Shown here: positions 22,855-35,179 of the stretch, in pieces
How positions within the stretch are numbered: position 1 is the first letter of the stretch
Layout of the letters: each line of letters starts with the position of its first letter
Source of the DNA: Deinococcus seoulensis
GTDB lineage: Bacteria > Deinococcota > Deinococci > Deinococcales > Deinococcaceae
Direction: 5' to 3'
Length of the DNA stretch: 64,000 nucleotides
Assembly: GCF_014648115.1 (NCBI RefSeq)
Contig: NZ_BMQM01000019.1
Coordinates: 1-64,000 of the forward strand
The notes under the pieces: generated by a model
Seen by the model: only the letters and a program-made list of their open reading frames with translations
Databases searched by the model: none
Told to the model about the DNA's origin: nothing
Program-made: the position numbers and the translations under genes

Positions 22855-24027
22855 TCAGTCGGCGCTGACGGCGTGGGCGTACTCGTAGCCGAGGCCGGGG
22901 GTGTCGGCCTGACCGCGCGTACCGGCGGGCGTGCCACGGTCGATGGCGGCCTCGCTGGTGGTGTCGAAGGCGTGCATGCGGGTCTGGTCGATCAGCAGTT
23001 CGATGGGATCGCCGGGCAGCACGGTGGCCTGTCCCTCGACCTTCACGGTCAGGTGCTGGCCGTTCACGTCGACGATCAGGTCGGTCTGCGCGCCCAGCGG
23101 CTCGACGACCACGACCTGCCCTTTCAGGACGTTGGTGCCGTGCGGCAGGTCGGTCATGCCGACCACACCGACGTGCTCGGGGCGGATGCCCATGAACACG
23201 TCCTTGCCCTCGTGCGCCTTGACGCTCTGCGCGAGGCGGCCCATCGGGGCCACGCGGTTCTGGCCGATCACGAACTCGCCGTTCTGGATCTTGGCGGTCA
23301 CGAAGTTCATGCTGGGGCTGCCGATGAAGCCGGCCACGAACTTGTTCTGCGGGAAGTCGTACAGGTTCATGGGCGTGTCCACCTGCATGATCACGCCGTC
23401 GCGCATGACGACGATGCGGTTGCCGAGCGTCATGGCCTCGACCTGATCGTGCGTCACGTAGACGATGGTGGCGCCCAGGCGGCGGTGCAGCTGGCTGATC
23501 TGCGAGCGCATCTCGACGCGCAGTTTGGCGTCCAGGTTGGAGAGCGGCTCGTCCATCAGGAAGACTTTCGGCTCACGGACGATGGCGCGGCCCATCGCGA
23601 CGCGCTGACGCTGACCGCCGGACAGTTCCTTGGGTTTGCGGCCCAGCAGGTGCTCCATCTGGAGGATCTTGGCGGCTTCACGCACGCGCTTGTCGATCTC
23701 GTCCTTGGGCGTCTTACGGAGCTTCAGGCCGAACGCCATGTTGTCGTACACGTTCATGTGCGGGTACAGGGCGTAGTTCTGGAACACCATGGCGATGTCG
23801 CGGTCCTTGGGCGGCACGTCGTTCACGACGCGGTCGCCGATCTTCAGGATGCCGTCACTGATGTCTTCGAGGCCGGCGATCATGCGCAGCGTGGTGGACT
23901 TCCCGCAGCCGGACGGCCCGACGAAGACCATGAATTCACGGTCCTGGATGTGCAGGTTGAAGTCCTTCACCGCGTGGTGCTTGCTGCCGTAACGCTTGTT
24001 GATGTGCTCGAGGATGACTTCTGCCAT
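22855..24027 (-). CDS. Carbohydrate ABC transporter ATP-binding protein (UgpC/MsmK family)
   Basis: A 390-residue ATPase. Walker A 'GPSGCGKST' (about 38-46), 'VFQNYALYPHMNVYDNMAFG', signature 'LSGGQRQRVAMGRAI', Walker B 'VFLMDEPLSNLDAKLR' and 'VTHDQVEAM' are intact, followed by a ~130-residue TOBE/OB regulatory region ('GIRPEHVGV'). Such ATPases serve several sugar importers at once, which fits its solitary position. Start 24027 chosen for its AAAGGTAGG site; the longer frame upstream is promoter DNA. Confidence 0.93.
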   Translation of the reverse strand: MAEVILEHINKRYGSKHHAVKDFNLHIQDREFMVFVGPSGCGKSTTLRMIAGLEDISDGILKIGDRVVNDVPPKDRDIAMVFQNYALYPHMNVYDNMAFGLKLRKTPKDEIDKRVREAAKILQMEHLLGRKPKELSGGQRQRVAMGRAIVREPKVFLMDEPLSNLDAKLRVEMRSQISQLHRRLGATIVYVTHDQVEAMTLGNRIVVMRDGVIMQVDTPMNLYDFPQNKFVAGFIGSPSMNFVTAKIQNGEFVIGQNRVAPMGRLAQSVKAHEGKDVFMGIRPEHVGVVGMTDLPHGTNVLKGQVVVVEPLGAQTDLIVDVNGQHLTVKVEGQATVLPGDPIELLIDQTRMHAFDTTSEAAIDRGTPAGTRGQADTPGLGYEYAHAVSAD

Positions 24028-24303
24028 GGTGTGCCTACCTTTGCCCCTACTCTTACCCGCGAGTGGCCCAACGCCCGTGAACTCGGGGTTGGAGATCGGG
24101 TAACCGGGGTGCATGAACGAGAATGCCCGGGGTTTACGCTGACGCCTTGCTGACAGCTTGCAGTTTACCACGCCGTCCTGGCGTTGCCACTCCCGGTCCG
24201 GGGGAAGTACAGACAGTGACCCGCCCCCAGGCCCGAGCGGCGTGGCCGGACGGACGGTTGGGAGCGGGTCAGGGACGACGGTTCCGGAACACCGGTCAGG
24301 TCA
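24028..24303. other. Spacer upstream of the ABC ATPase
   Basis: Leader and promoter region of the ABC ATPase. I see no convincing gene. With the element at 24301-24442 it forms a 412-nt gap between the two minus-strand genes. Confidence 0.5.
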
Positions 24304-24442
24304 TACGGACTCCGTCTGTTCCGTTGACAACCCGGAAGGGCGCCGGGTTGCCAACTCCACGTCCGGCAGCCCGCTTTCTCTCCTTCTCGCATCCGCTCGG
24401 ATTGAATGGTCTTTGCAGCCCATTCAATCGGAGTCCGTATCA
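24301..24442. mobile_element. Palindromic element, copy 5
   Basis: Core 24304-24439 (136 bp), ends TACGGACTCCG and CGGAGTCCGTA, flanked by TCA on both sides. The right TCA (24440-24442) is the TGA stop codon of pilT. Confidence 0.9.
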
Positions 24443-25516
24443 GTACGACACGCCGCTGCGGGTGAGCATCAGTTTCAGTTCGTGCGGGCTGGTCGCGGCG
24501 GCCAGCGCCTCGTCCATGGTGATCAGGGTGTTGCGGTACAGCTGCGACAGGTGCTGGTCGAAGGTGTGCATGCCGCGGATGTTGTCCTCGATCAGGGCGT
24601 CCTTGATCAGGTGGGTCTTGTCCTCGTCTTTCACGTACTCCTGGATCAAGGGCGTGTTCATCATGATTTCCAGGCCCAGCACGCGGCCCACGCCGTCCGC
24701 GCGGCGCAGCAGGCGCTGGCTGATGATGCCGACCAGCGACTCGGCCAGTTGCAGGCGCACCTGATCGCGCTCGTACGGCGGGAAGAAGTCGATGATACGG
24801 TTCACGCTGCGCACGGCGTCCTGGGTGTGCAGCGTGCTCAGGACGAGGTGGCCGGTCTGCGCGGCGCTCAGGGCGGCCTCGACGGTTTCCTTGTCACGCA
24901 TCTCGCCGATCATGATCACGTCCGGGTCCTGGCGCATGGCGTACTTCAGGGCGGTGCGGAAGTCGCGGGTGTCGCTGCCGATCTCGCGCTGCACGACGAT
25001 GCTCTTCTTGTTCTTGTGCAGGATCTCGATGGGGTCCTCGACCGTGATGATGTTGTACGCGAACGAGCGGTTGATGTGGTCGATCAGGCTGGCCAGGGTG
25101 GTGGTCTTGCCGCTGCCGGTGGGGCCGGTCACGAGGATCAGGCCGCGCGGGGCGTCGGCCAGTTGCCGCAGCACGTCGGCCGGGAGGCCCAGCGCGTCGA
25201 AGCCGGGAATGGCGTCCGAGACGATGCGCATGACCATGCCGACCGCGCCGCGCTGCCGGAACACGTTGCAGCGGAAACGGCCCAGCCCGGAGACGCTGTA
25301 CGCGAGGTCCAGTTCGTTGCGGTACGTGAAGTCGTCCCACTGGTCGGCGGTCATCAGGGCCTGCGCGAGCATCTGCGTGTCGGGCGGCATGAGCGGCTGC
25401 GTGCCGAACGGCACGAGTTGCCCGTCGATGCGGCCCATGGGGGGACTGCCGGCCTGGAGGTGCACGTCCGAGGCGCGGCGGGTGACCATCTCGCGCAGCA
25501 GTTCGTCGAGGGTCAC
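24440..25516 (-). CDS. pilT: Twitching motility ATPase PilT
   Basis: A 358-residue type IV pilus retraction ATPase. Walker A 'GPTGSGKTTTLASLI' (about 131-145), Asp box 'IITVEDPIEILHKNKKSIVVQREIG', Walker B region 'DPDVIMIGEMRDKETVEAAL' and His box 'TGHLVLSTLHTQDA' are complete, and 'AESLVGIISQRLLRR' is the PilT-type text. It hydrolyses ATP to depolymerise the pilus at the inner membrane. Start overlaps the panC stop as ATGA. No other pilus gene is in the window. Its stop is inside an element's target duplication. Confidence 0.94.
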   Translation of the reverse strand: MTLDELLREMVTRRASDVHLQAGSPPMGRIDGQLVPFGTQPLMPPDTQMLAQALMTADQWDDFTYRNELDLAYSVSGLGRFRCNVFRQRGAVGMVMRIVSDAIPGFDALGLPADVLRQLADAPRGLILVTGPTGSGKTTTLASLIDHINRSFAYNIITVEDPIEILHKNKKSIVVQREIGSDTRDFRTALKYAMRQDPDVIMIGEMRDKETVEAALSAAQTGHLVLSTLHTQDAVRSVNRIIDFFPPYERDQVRLQLAESLVGIISQRLLRRADGVGRVLGLEIMMNTPLIQEYVKDEDKTHLIKDALIEDNIRGMHTFDQHLSQLYRNTLITMDEALAAATSPHELKLMLTRSGVSY

Positions 25517-26460
25517 TCGGGGCTCACCGTGGACAGGCTCACCGTGGACTGGCCTGCCGCAACGTGGGAGGCGAGGGGCATGTTGTCGATCAGCCGCACC
25601 CCGAACAGGCGGGCGGCCACGAGGACGCGGTTCATGGGGTCATTGTCCATGATTTCCCTTTCATGCATGTCACTCCCCACGACACTCAGGTAATCCAGGG
25701 TCAGGTCCGGGTCAGTGTTCAGGACGTCCAGCCCCGCCTGCCGTAGCGCGTCGCCGCGGCGTTCCCCGCCCGCGTACGCGGTCTGCACGGCCCGCAGTGC
25801 CCGCGACAGCACGGCCGCCTGGGCGCGCTGCTCGGCCGACAGGTAGGCGTTGCGGCTGCTGAGGGCCAGCCCGCTGTCCCCCCGGACGGTGGGCACGCCG
25901 CGCACGTCCACGTTCAGGTTCAGGTCGCGGACCATGCGGCGCACGACAGCCAGTTGCTGCCAGTCCTTCTCACCGAACAGCGCCACGTCCGGCCGCACGA
26001 GGTTCAGGAGTTTCAGCACGACCGTCGCCACGCCCGTGAAGTGGCCGGGCCGCGCCGCGCCGTCCAGCGGTTCGCTGACGCCGGACACGCTGACGCTGGT
26101 GCTGAAGCCGTCCGGGTACATGGTGGGCACGTCCGGGTGGAACAGCAGGTCCGCGCCCGCCCCGCCCGCCACGCGCCGGTCGCCTTCCAGGTCGCGGGGG
26201 TAGCGGCTGAGGTCCTCGTTCGGGCCGAATTGCAGGGGGTTCACGAACACGCTGACGACCACGCGCCCACCGGGCACGGCGGCGCGCGCCGCGCGGATCA
26301 GGGCCGCGTGCCCCTCGTGCAGGGCGCCCATGGTCGGCACGAACGCCACCGTCTGCCCGCGCAGTGCGGCGCGCAGGTCGGTGGGGTCCGTGACCAGCGC
26401 AGGCAGAGGCTGACCGACCTCCGGTTCGGGCGGGAGGGTCACGGCGTTAATTCCGTCCAC
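25513..26460 (-). CDS. panC: Pantothenate synthetase
   Basis: A ~315-residue enzyme joining pantoate and beta-alanine with ATP in CoA synthesis. 'FVPTMGALHEGHAALIRAAR' carries the HxGH nucleotide motif; 'VSVFVNPLQFGPNEDLSRYPRD', 'FGEKDWQQLAVVRRMV' and 'ALSSRNAYLS' (KMSKS-like) are conserved. GTG at 26460 overlaps the upstream gene; GTG at 26442, with GGTGGACGG before it, is an equally good start. The C-terminus contains a 5-residue tandem duplication ('STVSLSTVSP'). Confidence 0.93.
   Translation of the reverse strand: MDGINAVTLPPEPEVGQPLPALVTDPTDLRAALRGQTVAFVPTMGALHEGHAALIRAARAAVPGGRVVVSVFVNPLQFGPNEDLSRYPRDLEGDRRVAGGAGADLLFHPDVPTMYPDGFSTSVSVSGVSEPLDGAARPGHFTGVATVVLKLLNLVRPDVALFGEKDWQQLAVVRRMVRDLNLNVDVRGVPTVRGDSGLALSSRNAYLSAEQRAQAAVLSRALRAVQTAYAGGERRGDALRQAGLDVLNTDPDLTLDYLSVVGSDMHEREIMDNDPMNRVLVAARLFGVRLIDNMPLASHVAAGQSTVSLSTVSPE
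25521..25550. repeat. 15-bp tandem duplication in the panC C-terminus
   Basis: GGCTCACCGTGGAC(A/T) occurs twice in tandem (25521-25535, 25536-25550), encoding STVS(L/P) twice. Confidence 0.75.
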
Positions 26461-26854
26461 CGTCCAGTTTCAGGGCGCCCGCTGCGGCGTCCAGCACCCA
26501 CGAGATCACGGCCAGGATGATCGCCCCGATGATCGCCGCGCCGAAGCCCGCGACGTTCAGGGCGGTGGCGGCCGCCACGAGGTACAGCACCACGCCGTTC
26601 ACGACCAGCGTGAACAGGCCCAGCGTCAGGATGTTCACGGGCAGCGACAGCAGCAGCAGCACCGGGCGGATCAGGGCGTTCACGATGCCCATGACCACCG
26701 CCGCGATCAGGACGCTCACGAGGTCCGCGCCCGGCTCGAAACTCACGCCGCCGTACACGAGGTCCGCGCCCGGCTCGAAACTCACGCCGCCGTACACGCG
26801 GGCCAGCAGGTACAGGGCCAGTGCATTCACCAGCAACCGAAGAATGAAACCCAT
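26447..26854 (-). CDS. Phage-holin-family 4-helix membrane protein
   Basis: A 135-residue membrane protein like the PF04020 (mycobacterial 4-TM phage holin superfamily) proteins common in free-living bacteria. Segments: 'ILRLLVNALALYLLARVY', 'VLIAAVVMGIVNALIRPVLLLLSL', 'LTLGLFTLVVNGVVLYLVA' and 'GFGAAIIGAIILAVISWVL'. The loop after helix 1 carries a perfect 13-residue duplication (VYGGVSFEPGADL twice), absent from the usual ~115-residue members. First gene of a unit with panC and pilT. Confidence 0.82.
   Translation of the reverse strand: MGFILRLLVNALALYLLARVYGGVSFEPGADLVYGGVSFEPGADLVSVLIAAVVMGIVNALIRPVLLLLSLPVNILTLGLFTLVVNGVVLYLVAAATALNVAGFGAAIIGAIILAVISWVLDAAAGALKLDGGRN
26718..26795. repeat. 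39-bp perfect tandem duplication inside the holin-like gene
   Basis: Two identical 39-bp units (26718-26756 and 26757-26795), exactly 13 codons, in frame. Confidence 0.9.
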
Positions 26855-26860
26855 GCCCGC

Positions 26861-26866
26861 AGGATA
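26861..26866 (-). promoter_or_regulatory. -10 box TATCCT, leaderless start of the holin-panC-pilT unit
   Basis: TATCCT (minus strand) ends 6 nt before the ATG at 26854. Confidence 0.5.
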
Positions 26867-26893
26867 CGGGATGCGCCGCGCCGGAATGGGAAC

Positions 26894-26934
26894 GCGCGCA
26901 GGAAGGGGGCCTCTCCCCCGTTTCCCTGCGCGCC
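26894..26934 (-). terminator. Terminator of purB
   Basis: GCGCGCAGGAAGGGGG and CCCCCGTTTCCCTGCGCGC form a long GC stem just beyond the purB stop. Confidence 0.55.
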
Positions 26935-26953
26935 GGACGGAGTGGGGCCGGGG

Positions 26954-28261
<1,308 letters not shown>

Positions 28262-28268
28262 GCCCCCG

Positions 28269-28274
28269 ACGCTA
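28269..28274 (-). promoter_or_regulatory. -10 box TAGCGT, leaderless start of purB
   Basis: Box ends 7 nt before the GTG at 28261. Confidence 0.45.
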
Positions 28275-28325
28275 ACACGCCCACGCGGGCGCGGGCCGGG
28301 CAGTGTCCAGTCTGCGCGGGCGCCC

Positions 28326-28331
28326 TAGACT
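28326..28331 (+). promoter_or_regulatory. -10 box TAGACT upstream of a small membrane protein gene
   Basis: TAGACT ends 6 nt before GTG 28338, which opens a 21-codon frame ending at 28403, overlapping the start of the membrane protein at 28397. Confidence 0.4.
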
Positions 28332-28337
28332 GCCGGG

Positions 28338-28403
28338 GTGAACCGCGCAGGTATGAGAGGGACAGAAGGGGTCCGGGACGGACATGAGGGCCGGGCGTGC
28401 TGA
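28338..28403 (+). CDS. Possible 21-residue upstream leader ORF
   Basis: GTG-initiated frame of 21 codons placed leaderless behind TAGACT. Its stop TGA (28401-28403) overlaps the start of the next small gene by 7 nt, so it could couple translation. The peptide is charged, with no recognisable motif; it may be no more than a ribosome-loading frame. Confidence 0.3.
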   Translation: MNRAGMRGTEGVRDGHEGRAC

Positions 28404-28573
28404 TCGGGCTGGTCGTGCTGATGCTGGTCAGCATCAATCTGGGCGGCCTGACGAGCGTGATCCTGCAAGTCGGGCGCGGCGAGTGGCTGGCCGGGCTGGG
28501 ATCGCTGGTGACGCTGATCGTGGTGGACGTCCTGGGGTTCCGGGTGCTGCGCGGCCTGCGCGGGCAGCACTGA
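28397..28573 (+). CDS. Small two-helix membrane protein
   Basis: A 58-residue protein with GTG start and a GAGGG site 6 nt before it. Two hydrophobic segments ('[20 protein letters not shown]' and '[20 protein letters not shown]') are joined by a short charged loop, and it ends in a basic tail. Codon use is strongly GC3 in this frame. I recognise no family. Encoded between divergent purB and the deacetylase-like gene. Confidence 0.55.
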   Translation: MLIGLVVLMLVSINLGGLTSVILQVGRGEWLAGLGSLVTLIVVDVLGFRVLRGLRGQH

Positions 28574-28655
28574 CGGGCACCGGCATTCCGCTCCGGGGCC
28601 TGGGCTGTGGCTTTGCTTGCCGTACGGCGCGGCGGGCTGCGGCAGACTGCGGAGC

Positions 28656-29591
<936 letters not shown>

Positions 29592-29991
29592 AGGCCGGGG
29601 CCGCGCCCCTGCCATGCCAGCGTGACGGGCACAGGAGCGTGGGGAGGAGGGTTGTACAACCCTGTACACGGCTCCTGTAAACGTCTGAAGAACCCTTCTC
29701 AGGGGCTTCAGCGGAATGGGCGATTGGGGGGGGATGACCCCCGACAGGTCGGGTGGGTGTGGGGGTCCTGGCCCGCGTACCCGGGACCGGGTGAGGGCTC
29801 CCTGAGTCGTTTTCCGGGCGCTGGCACGTCGTTGGGCGGCACCATCCGGAACCCATTGATTTACTTTTCACACTGTGAGCCGTGAACGTTTCAAGGTTGT
29901 ACAAGGGTTGTACACTTCATTCCACAAGAGAAGGCCGCAACCCGACGCACCGCATCCCTCCAGCGCACCGGCGCACAAGACAGGAGTCACC
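29592..29991. other. 400-nt spacer upstream of the Crp-family gene
   Basis: Contains two TGTACA-type motifs (29651-29669 and 29896-29915), a hairpin CTGAAG...CTTCAG at about 29685-29712, and a CACACTGTGAG palindrome near 29870. The 87-codon frame across it is Gly/Pro/Trp-rich without coding character. Best read as a long regulated promoter/leader. Confidence 0.5.
29896..29915. promoter_or_regulatory. Repeated TTGTACA motif, candidate operator
   Basis: GTTGTACAAGGGTTGTACAC has two TTGTACA boxes 11 bp apart (one helical turn). The inverse of the motif at 29651-29669 reads GTGTACAGGGTTGTACAAC, sharing the GGGTTGTACA core. Confidence 0.45.
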
Positions 29992-30618
29992 ATGACGTAC
30001 CTCGCCCCCACCACCCTGCCCCAGACGCACGACCTGAACCGCACGGTGCGCCGCGGCCAGACCCTGTACTACGCCGGAGACAGCGCACCCAGCCTCTACC
30101 GCCTCGAAAGCGGCCTGATGCGCGCCGTGCGCCTCACCCCCCAGGGCCGCAACCTGACCGTCCGGCACATCCGCCCCGGCGACATCTTCGGCGAGGAATG
30201 CCTGCACGGCCAGACGCGCGGCCATCAGGTCGTCGCCCTGACCGACACGGTCCTGGTGCCCATCCACCCGCAGCACCTGAGTGCCGCCGAGCTGTGGGAC
30301 CTGACCCGCAGCCTCAGCGCCCAGCTGCAGCGCATGATGACCGACGGCGTGCACATTCAGGACGGCGACCTGCGCGAACGCATCGCCCGCTACCTGCTGA
30401 ACCTCGCCGACAGCACCCTGGGCGGCGCGCACAGCGACGGCACCCGCTTCGTGCGGGCCACGCACGAACTGATCGCCGAGGGCACCGGCGCCACCCGCGA
30501 GAGCGTCAGCAAACTGATCGGCGAGATGCGCGACGACGGCCTGCTGAGCCCCGCCTACCGCTGCCTGACCCTGACCGACGAGGACGGCCTGCGCCTCCTG
30601 AGCGGCTACCACGGCTGA
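29992..30618 (+). CDS. Crp/Fnr-family transcriptional regulator
   Basis: A 208-residue regulator. The N-terminal cyclic-nucleotide-binding fold shows '[26 protein letters not shown]' and '[14 protein letters not shown]'; the usual Arg-Ser/Thr cAMP phosphate motif is not clearly present, so the ligand is uncertain. The C-terminal winged helix has '[29 protein letters not shown]', the Crp recognition helix. Similar in size to Deinococcus Crp-like stress regulators. Start chosen for the ACAGGAG site. Ends at a strong terminator; may bind the repeated TGTACA motifs upstream (inference). Confidence 0.9.
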   Translation: MTYLAPTTLPQTHDLNRTVRRGQTLYYAGDSAPSLYRLESGLMRAVRLTPQGRNLTVRHIRPGDIFGEECLHGQTRGHQVVALTDTVLVPIHPQHLSAAELWDLTRSLSAQLQRMMTDGVHIQDGDLRERIARYLLNLADSTLGGAHSDGTRFVRATHELIAEGTGATRESVSKLIGEMRDDGLLSPAYRCLTLTDEDGLRLLSGYHG

Positions 30619-30638
30619 AGACCGCACCACCCCACCAG

Positions 30639-30672
30639 CGCCGCCCGTCCGAGTGAGGACCGGCGGCGTTTT
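30639..30672 (+). terminator. Terminator of the Crp-family gene
   Basis: CGCCGCCCGTCC (30639-30650) pairs with GGACCGGCGGCG (30657-30668), followed by TTTT. Confidence 0.8.
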
Positions 30673-30728
30673 CGTGTCACCAGAGCCACGGCGCACCAGA
30701 GCAACGGCCAAACATTCTGTCCAGCGCG

Positions 30729-30734
30729 TAGAAT
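30729..30734 (+). promoter_or_regulatory. -10 box TAGAAT, leaderless start of nurA
   Basis: TAGAAT ends 7 nt before the ATG at 30742. Confidence 0.55.
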
Positions 30735-30741
30735 TGCGGGC

Positions 30742-31760
30742 ATGCGTATTCGCCTGGACCCCTGGCCCGTGGACATCGAGGGCGGGCAACTGACCCTCAA
30801 GGACTTCAACGGTGAGATTCAAGACGTCGAAACGCCGCGCTGGGCGGCCATTCCCGCACGCCCCATCCCGGAACGGCTGCGGCAGGTGTTCGTCGTGGAC
30901 GGCAAACGCCGCATGGAATCCCGCCTGTTCATCGAGGACGACCACGGCCAGAGCGGGCTGGGCGGCTTCGGCGCGTACGTGGTGGGCGCCGTCGAACTGT
31001 GCCCGCACGGCACCCGGCAGGCGGAACTGCGGGCCGTGAAGGCCGCCCGCATCCTGGCGCACGCCCCGGACCTGCGGATCGACCCCATGACCCTCTCGCC
31101 GCGCCACCCCCACACCGGGCAGCTGGAGTACACGCCCGTCCCCATGACCGGCACGGACGCCCTGGCCGCCCTGAACGTACTGCAACAGCACATGCTGGCC
31201 GCCGAGCAGAACCTCTCGCACGACCTGGCGTCCAGGGTCCCGGCGGACGATCAGGATGACCGCGAGTGGCTGAGCGCGCTGACCGTGCAGGACGGCACGC
31301 TGCGCGGACGGAATCTGAACGGCGCGGTCGTCGGCTGCGTGAAGACCATGGAGACCATGTACCTCCCGGCCGACCGGGCCTCGCTGCTGAGCGAACTGAA
31401 ACCCGGCGAGCGCACCCCGGTCATGCGCATGACGTACAGCAACGGGCAGTTCACGCGCCTGATCTGGTACGTGCGGCTGTGCGAGGCCGCGTTCTACCAG
31501 CATCCCATGGCGGGCGTCATGCGCCTGGAGATGTTCGCGCCGGACGATCCCAGCTTCCTGCCGCCCATCGTCCGGCAGGTCGCGAACCTCAGCGGCACGC
31601 TGCTGCGGCGGCTGGGCAGTCACGCGCACAAGGACCCGCGTGCGCCGCAGAACCTGATTCCCACGGCGGCGCTGGAGCAGGCGATGGGCCGCAGCATGGG
31701 CAGCGCGGACCTCGTGACGCGGCGCATCCGGGCTCACATCGCGGGCCTGCAGGGGGTCGC

Positions 31761-31764
<4 letters not shown>
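30742..31764 (+). CDS. nurA: NurA-domain 5'-3' nuclease
   Basis: A 340-residue nuclease paired with HerA. '[19 protein letters not shown]' carries the first catalytic Asp of NurA proteins; 'DGTLRG' in '[23 protein letters not shown]' is a second conserved acidic site (Asp near residue 185), and the basic '[19 protein letters not shown]' follows. NurA-HerA processes DNA ends for recombination in archaea and Deinococcus. Leaderless start; its stop overlaps the herA GTG by 4 nt, so the complex is made in balance. Confidence 0.85.
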
Positions 31765-33584
<1,820 letters not shown>

Positions 33585-33592
33585 ACGACACA

Positions 33593-33635
33593 GGGGAAGG
33601 CGGGCGGGGAGATCATGCTCCCGGCCCGCCTTCCC
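33593..33635. terminator. Bidirectional terminator between herA and the anti-sigma gene
   Basis: GGGGAAGGCGGGCGGGGAG and CTCCCGGCCCGCCTTCCC form an 18-bp stem with loop ATCATG between converging genes. Confidence 0.75.
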
Positions 33636-33661
33636 GCACCCTGCGCTCTACGCCCCGCGCG

Positions 33662-34405
33662 TTACAGCGACTGCACCAGGATGGGCTGCGTGGTCGGCTG
33701 CCGGCTGCCGCCCGGCGGTTCCACGCTGACGGCGATGGTCTGCCCGTCCTTCAGTGCTGGGATCACGATGCCCTGCCCGTCGAACACGCCGGCGGAGACG
33801 GGCGTTTCGTTCTCGATGCGCCACAGCTGGTACACGCTCTTTTCGGGTGCGGCGGCGGTCAGGTGCAGGTACGCGCGGCCGTCCGGCAGGCGGATCAGTT
33901 GACCCAGCGGCTGCCCGGCCGTGGCGAGTTCCTGCGTGACCGAGCCGGGCGCGCGGGCGAACTCGCTGAGCGGATCGGTGGATTGCGGGGGGCGGATCAG
34001 CAGGACGCCCACAGCCACGGCGGCCACGAGGGCCAGCAGCCCTCCGCGCCAGTTCAGCCACGGGGAGCGGCGCTCGCTGCGATCCGCCCGCCCAGCGTCC
34101 AGACCTGGGGCATCCGGGAACAGCGGCACGGAAGCTGGTGCAGGTCCGGCAGCTGCGGCGCTCGTGGAGGCCACTGCGCTGTTCAGTACTGCGCTGTTCA
34201 GGCGGGCCATCAGGCGCTCCTCGGCTCCGGCGGGTACCTCTGCGGGGGGCAGGTCGTCGGGCAGGCGGTGCAGGGCGTCCAGGTCCGCGCGGTACTCGGC
34301 CATCAGGGCCGGGTCGGCGTCCAGGGCAGCCTGGACACGCGCTTCCTCTTCTGGGTTCAGCAGGCCAAGTGCCAGGGCCAGGAGGTCATCTCGGTTGATC
34401 GTCAC
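33662..34405 (-). CDS. Anti-sigma factor, RskA type
   Basis: A 247-residue single-pass membrane protein. N-terminal cytoplasmic sigma-binding region ('DLLALALGLLNPEEEARVQAAL'), a transmembrane helix ('GGLLALVAAVAVGVLLIRP', about residues 122-140) and an extracytoplasmic RskA domain ('AYLHLTAAAPEKSVYQLWRIEN'). No zinc HxxxCxxC motif is seen, so sensing is not by zinc-thiol chemistry. GTG start. It lies 82 nt after the sigma gene and should hold that sigma factor at the membrane. Contains a 5-residue duplication LNSAVLNSAV. Confidence 0.87.
   Translation of the reverse strand: MTINRDDLLALALGLLNPEEEARVQAALDADPALMAEYRADLDALHRLPDDLPPAEVPAGAEERLMARLNSAVLNSAVASTSAAAAGPAPASVPLFPDAPGLDAGRADRSERRSPWLNWRGGLLALVAAVAVGVLLIRPPQSTDPLSEFARAPGSVTQELATAGQPLGQLIRLPDGRAYLHLTAAAPEKSVYQLWRIENETPVSAGVFDGQGIVIPALKDGQTIAVSVEPPGGSRQPTTQPILVQSL
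34172..34201. repeat. 15-bp tandem duplication in the anti-sigma gene
   Basis: ACTGCGCTGTTCAG(T/G) twice in tandem, encoding LNSAV twice. Confidence 0.75.
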
Positions 34406-34487
34406 GTGTCTTCACCTGCCTCTTGTGCGGGTACGGAGCTGAGAGAGGGGCGGAGTGGGTTCGGGCGGAGTTCGGGTGGGGGTCGGC

Positions 34488-35033
34488 TCAGTGGGCATTG
34501 CCGCTGCCCAGGTGGGTCCGCATGCGGTCGATGGCAGTCCGCAGCCGGGATTTTACTGTACCGACGGGCAGGCCGGTGATGATCGCCAGTTCACTGTGCG
34601 AGTACCCACGGTAGTACGCGAGTTCCACCAGTTCACGCTGCTGCGGTTCGAGTCCCTGGACGGCCTGTTCGGCCATGATGCGGTCGGCGGGGTCGGCGGC
34701 GGCGGTGGGGGCGTCCCAGTCCTCGATTTCCAGTGGGGTGTCGGGACGGTCGCGCAGTTCCTGCAGGAAGCGGTGGTGGGCAATGCTGACCAGCCAGGTC
34801 TTGGCGCTGGCGCGGGCCGGGTCGAAGCGGGCGCAGTGCTTCCAGGCGTTCATGAAGGCGTCCTGCACGCAGCTTTCCACGTCGTCGGTCTGCCGGAGCA
34901 TGCGGTGCCCGAGGGAGTACAGGAGCCGCGCGTACCGGCGGTGCAGTTCCTGCAGGGCGTCCTGCTGGCCGGTCGCCATGGCCTGGAGCAGGGCCTCGTC
35001 GGGCAGGTCGGGGTGAAGGGAAGGAAGACTCAT
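34488..35033 (-). CDS. ECF RNA polymerase sigma factor
   Basis: A 181-residue sigma-70-family factor. Region 2 spans about 25-95 ('LLYSLGHRMLRQTDDVESCVQDAFMNAWKH'), region 4 about 120-175 ('LEPQQRELVELAYYRGYSHSELAIITGLPVGTVKSRLR'). The layout and RskA partner suggest the SigK/RpoE-like group. Upstream genes on the same strand are tatA and two Tat substrates, which may be its targets (inference). Confidence 0.92.
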   Translation of the reverse strand: MSLPSLHPDLPDEALLQAMATGQQDALQELHRRYARLLYSLGHRMLRQTDDVESCVQDAFMNAWKHCARFDPARASAKTWLVSIAHHRFLQELRDRPDTPLEIEDWDAPTAAADPADRIMAEQAVQGLEPQQRELVELAYYRGYSHSELAIITGLPVGTVKSRLRTAIDRMRTHLGSGNAH

Positions 35034-35098
35034 GGGTTCACGGAGCAGCCTATCAGTGTGTCAGGGCTGTTGTGGGGGCCTGACCCGCCGTTGCCTTA

Positions 35099-35130
35099 AT
35101 GCTCAGTGATCTGCATGCTCAGTGATCTGA
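35099..35130. repeat. 16-bp tandem duplication in the tatA-sigma spacer
   Basis: ATGCTCAGTGATCTG(C/A) occurs twice in tandem, with a third partial unit after it. Confidence 0.75.
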
Positions 35131-35179
35131 ATGTTCAGCCGTCCGTTCGGGGTGATGTGTCTGGCGCGGGGTGCGGGCC

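Noticed and set aside
26447..26854. Prophage, suggested by the holin-family name
   Set aside because: The family is widespread in non-phage loci, and no other phage gene is near.
29622..29885. 87-codon frame before the Crp-family gene
   Set aside because: Gly/Pro/Trp-rich, no recognisable fold, contains operator-like repeats; reads as promoter DNA.
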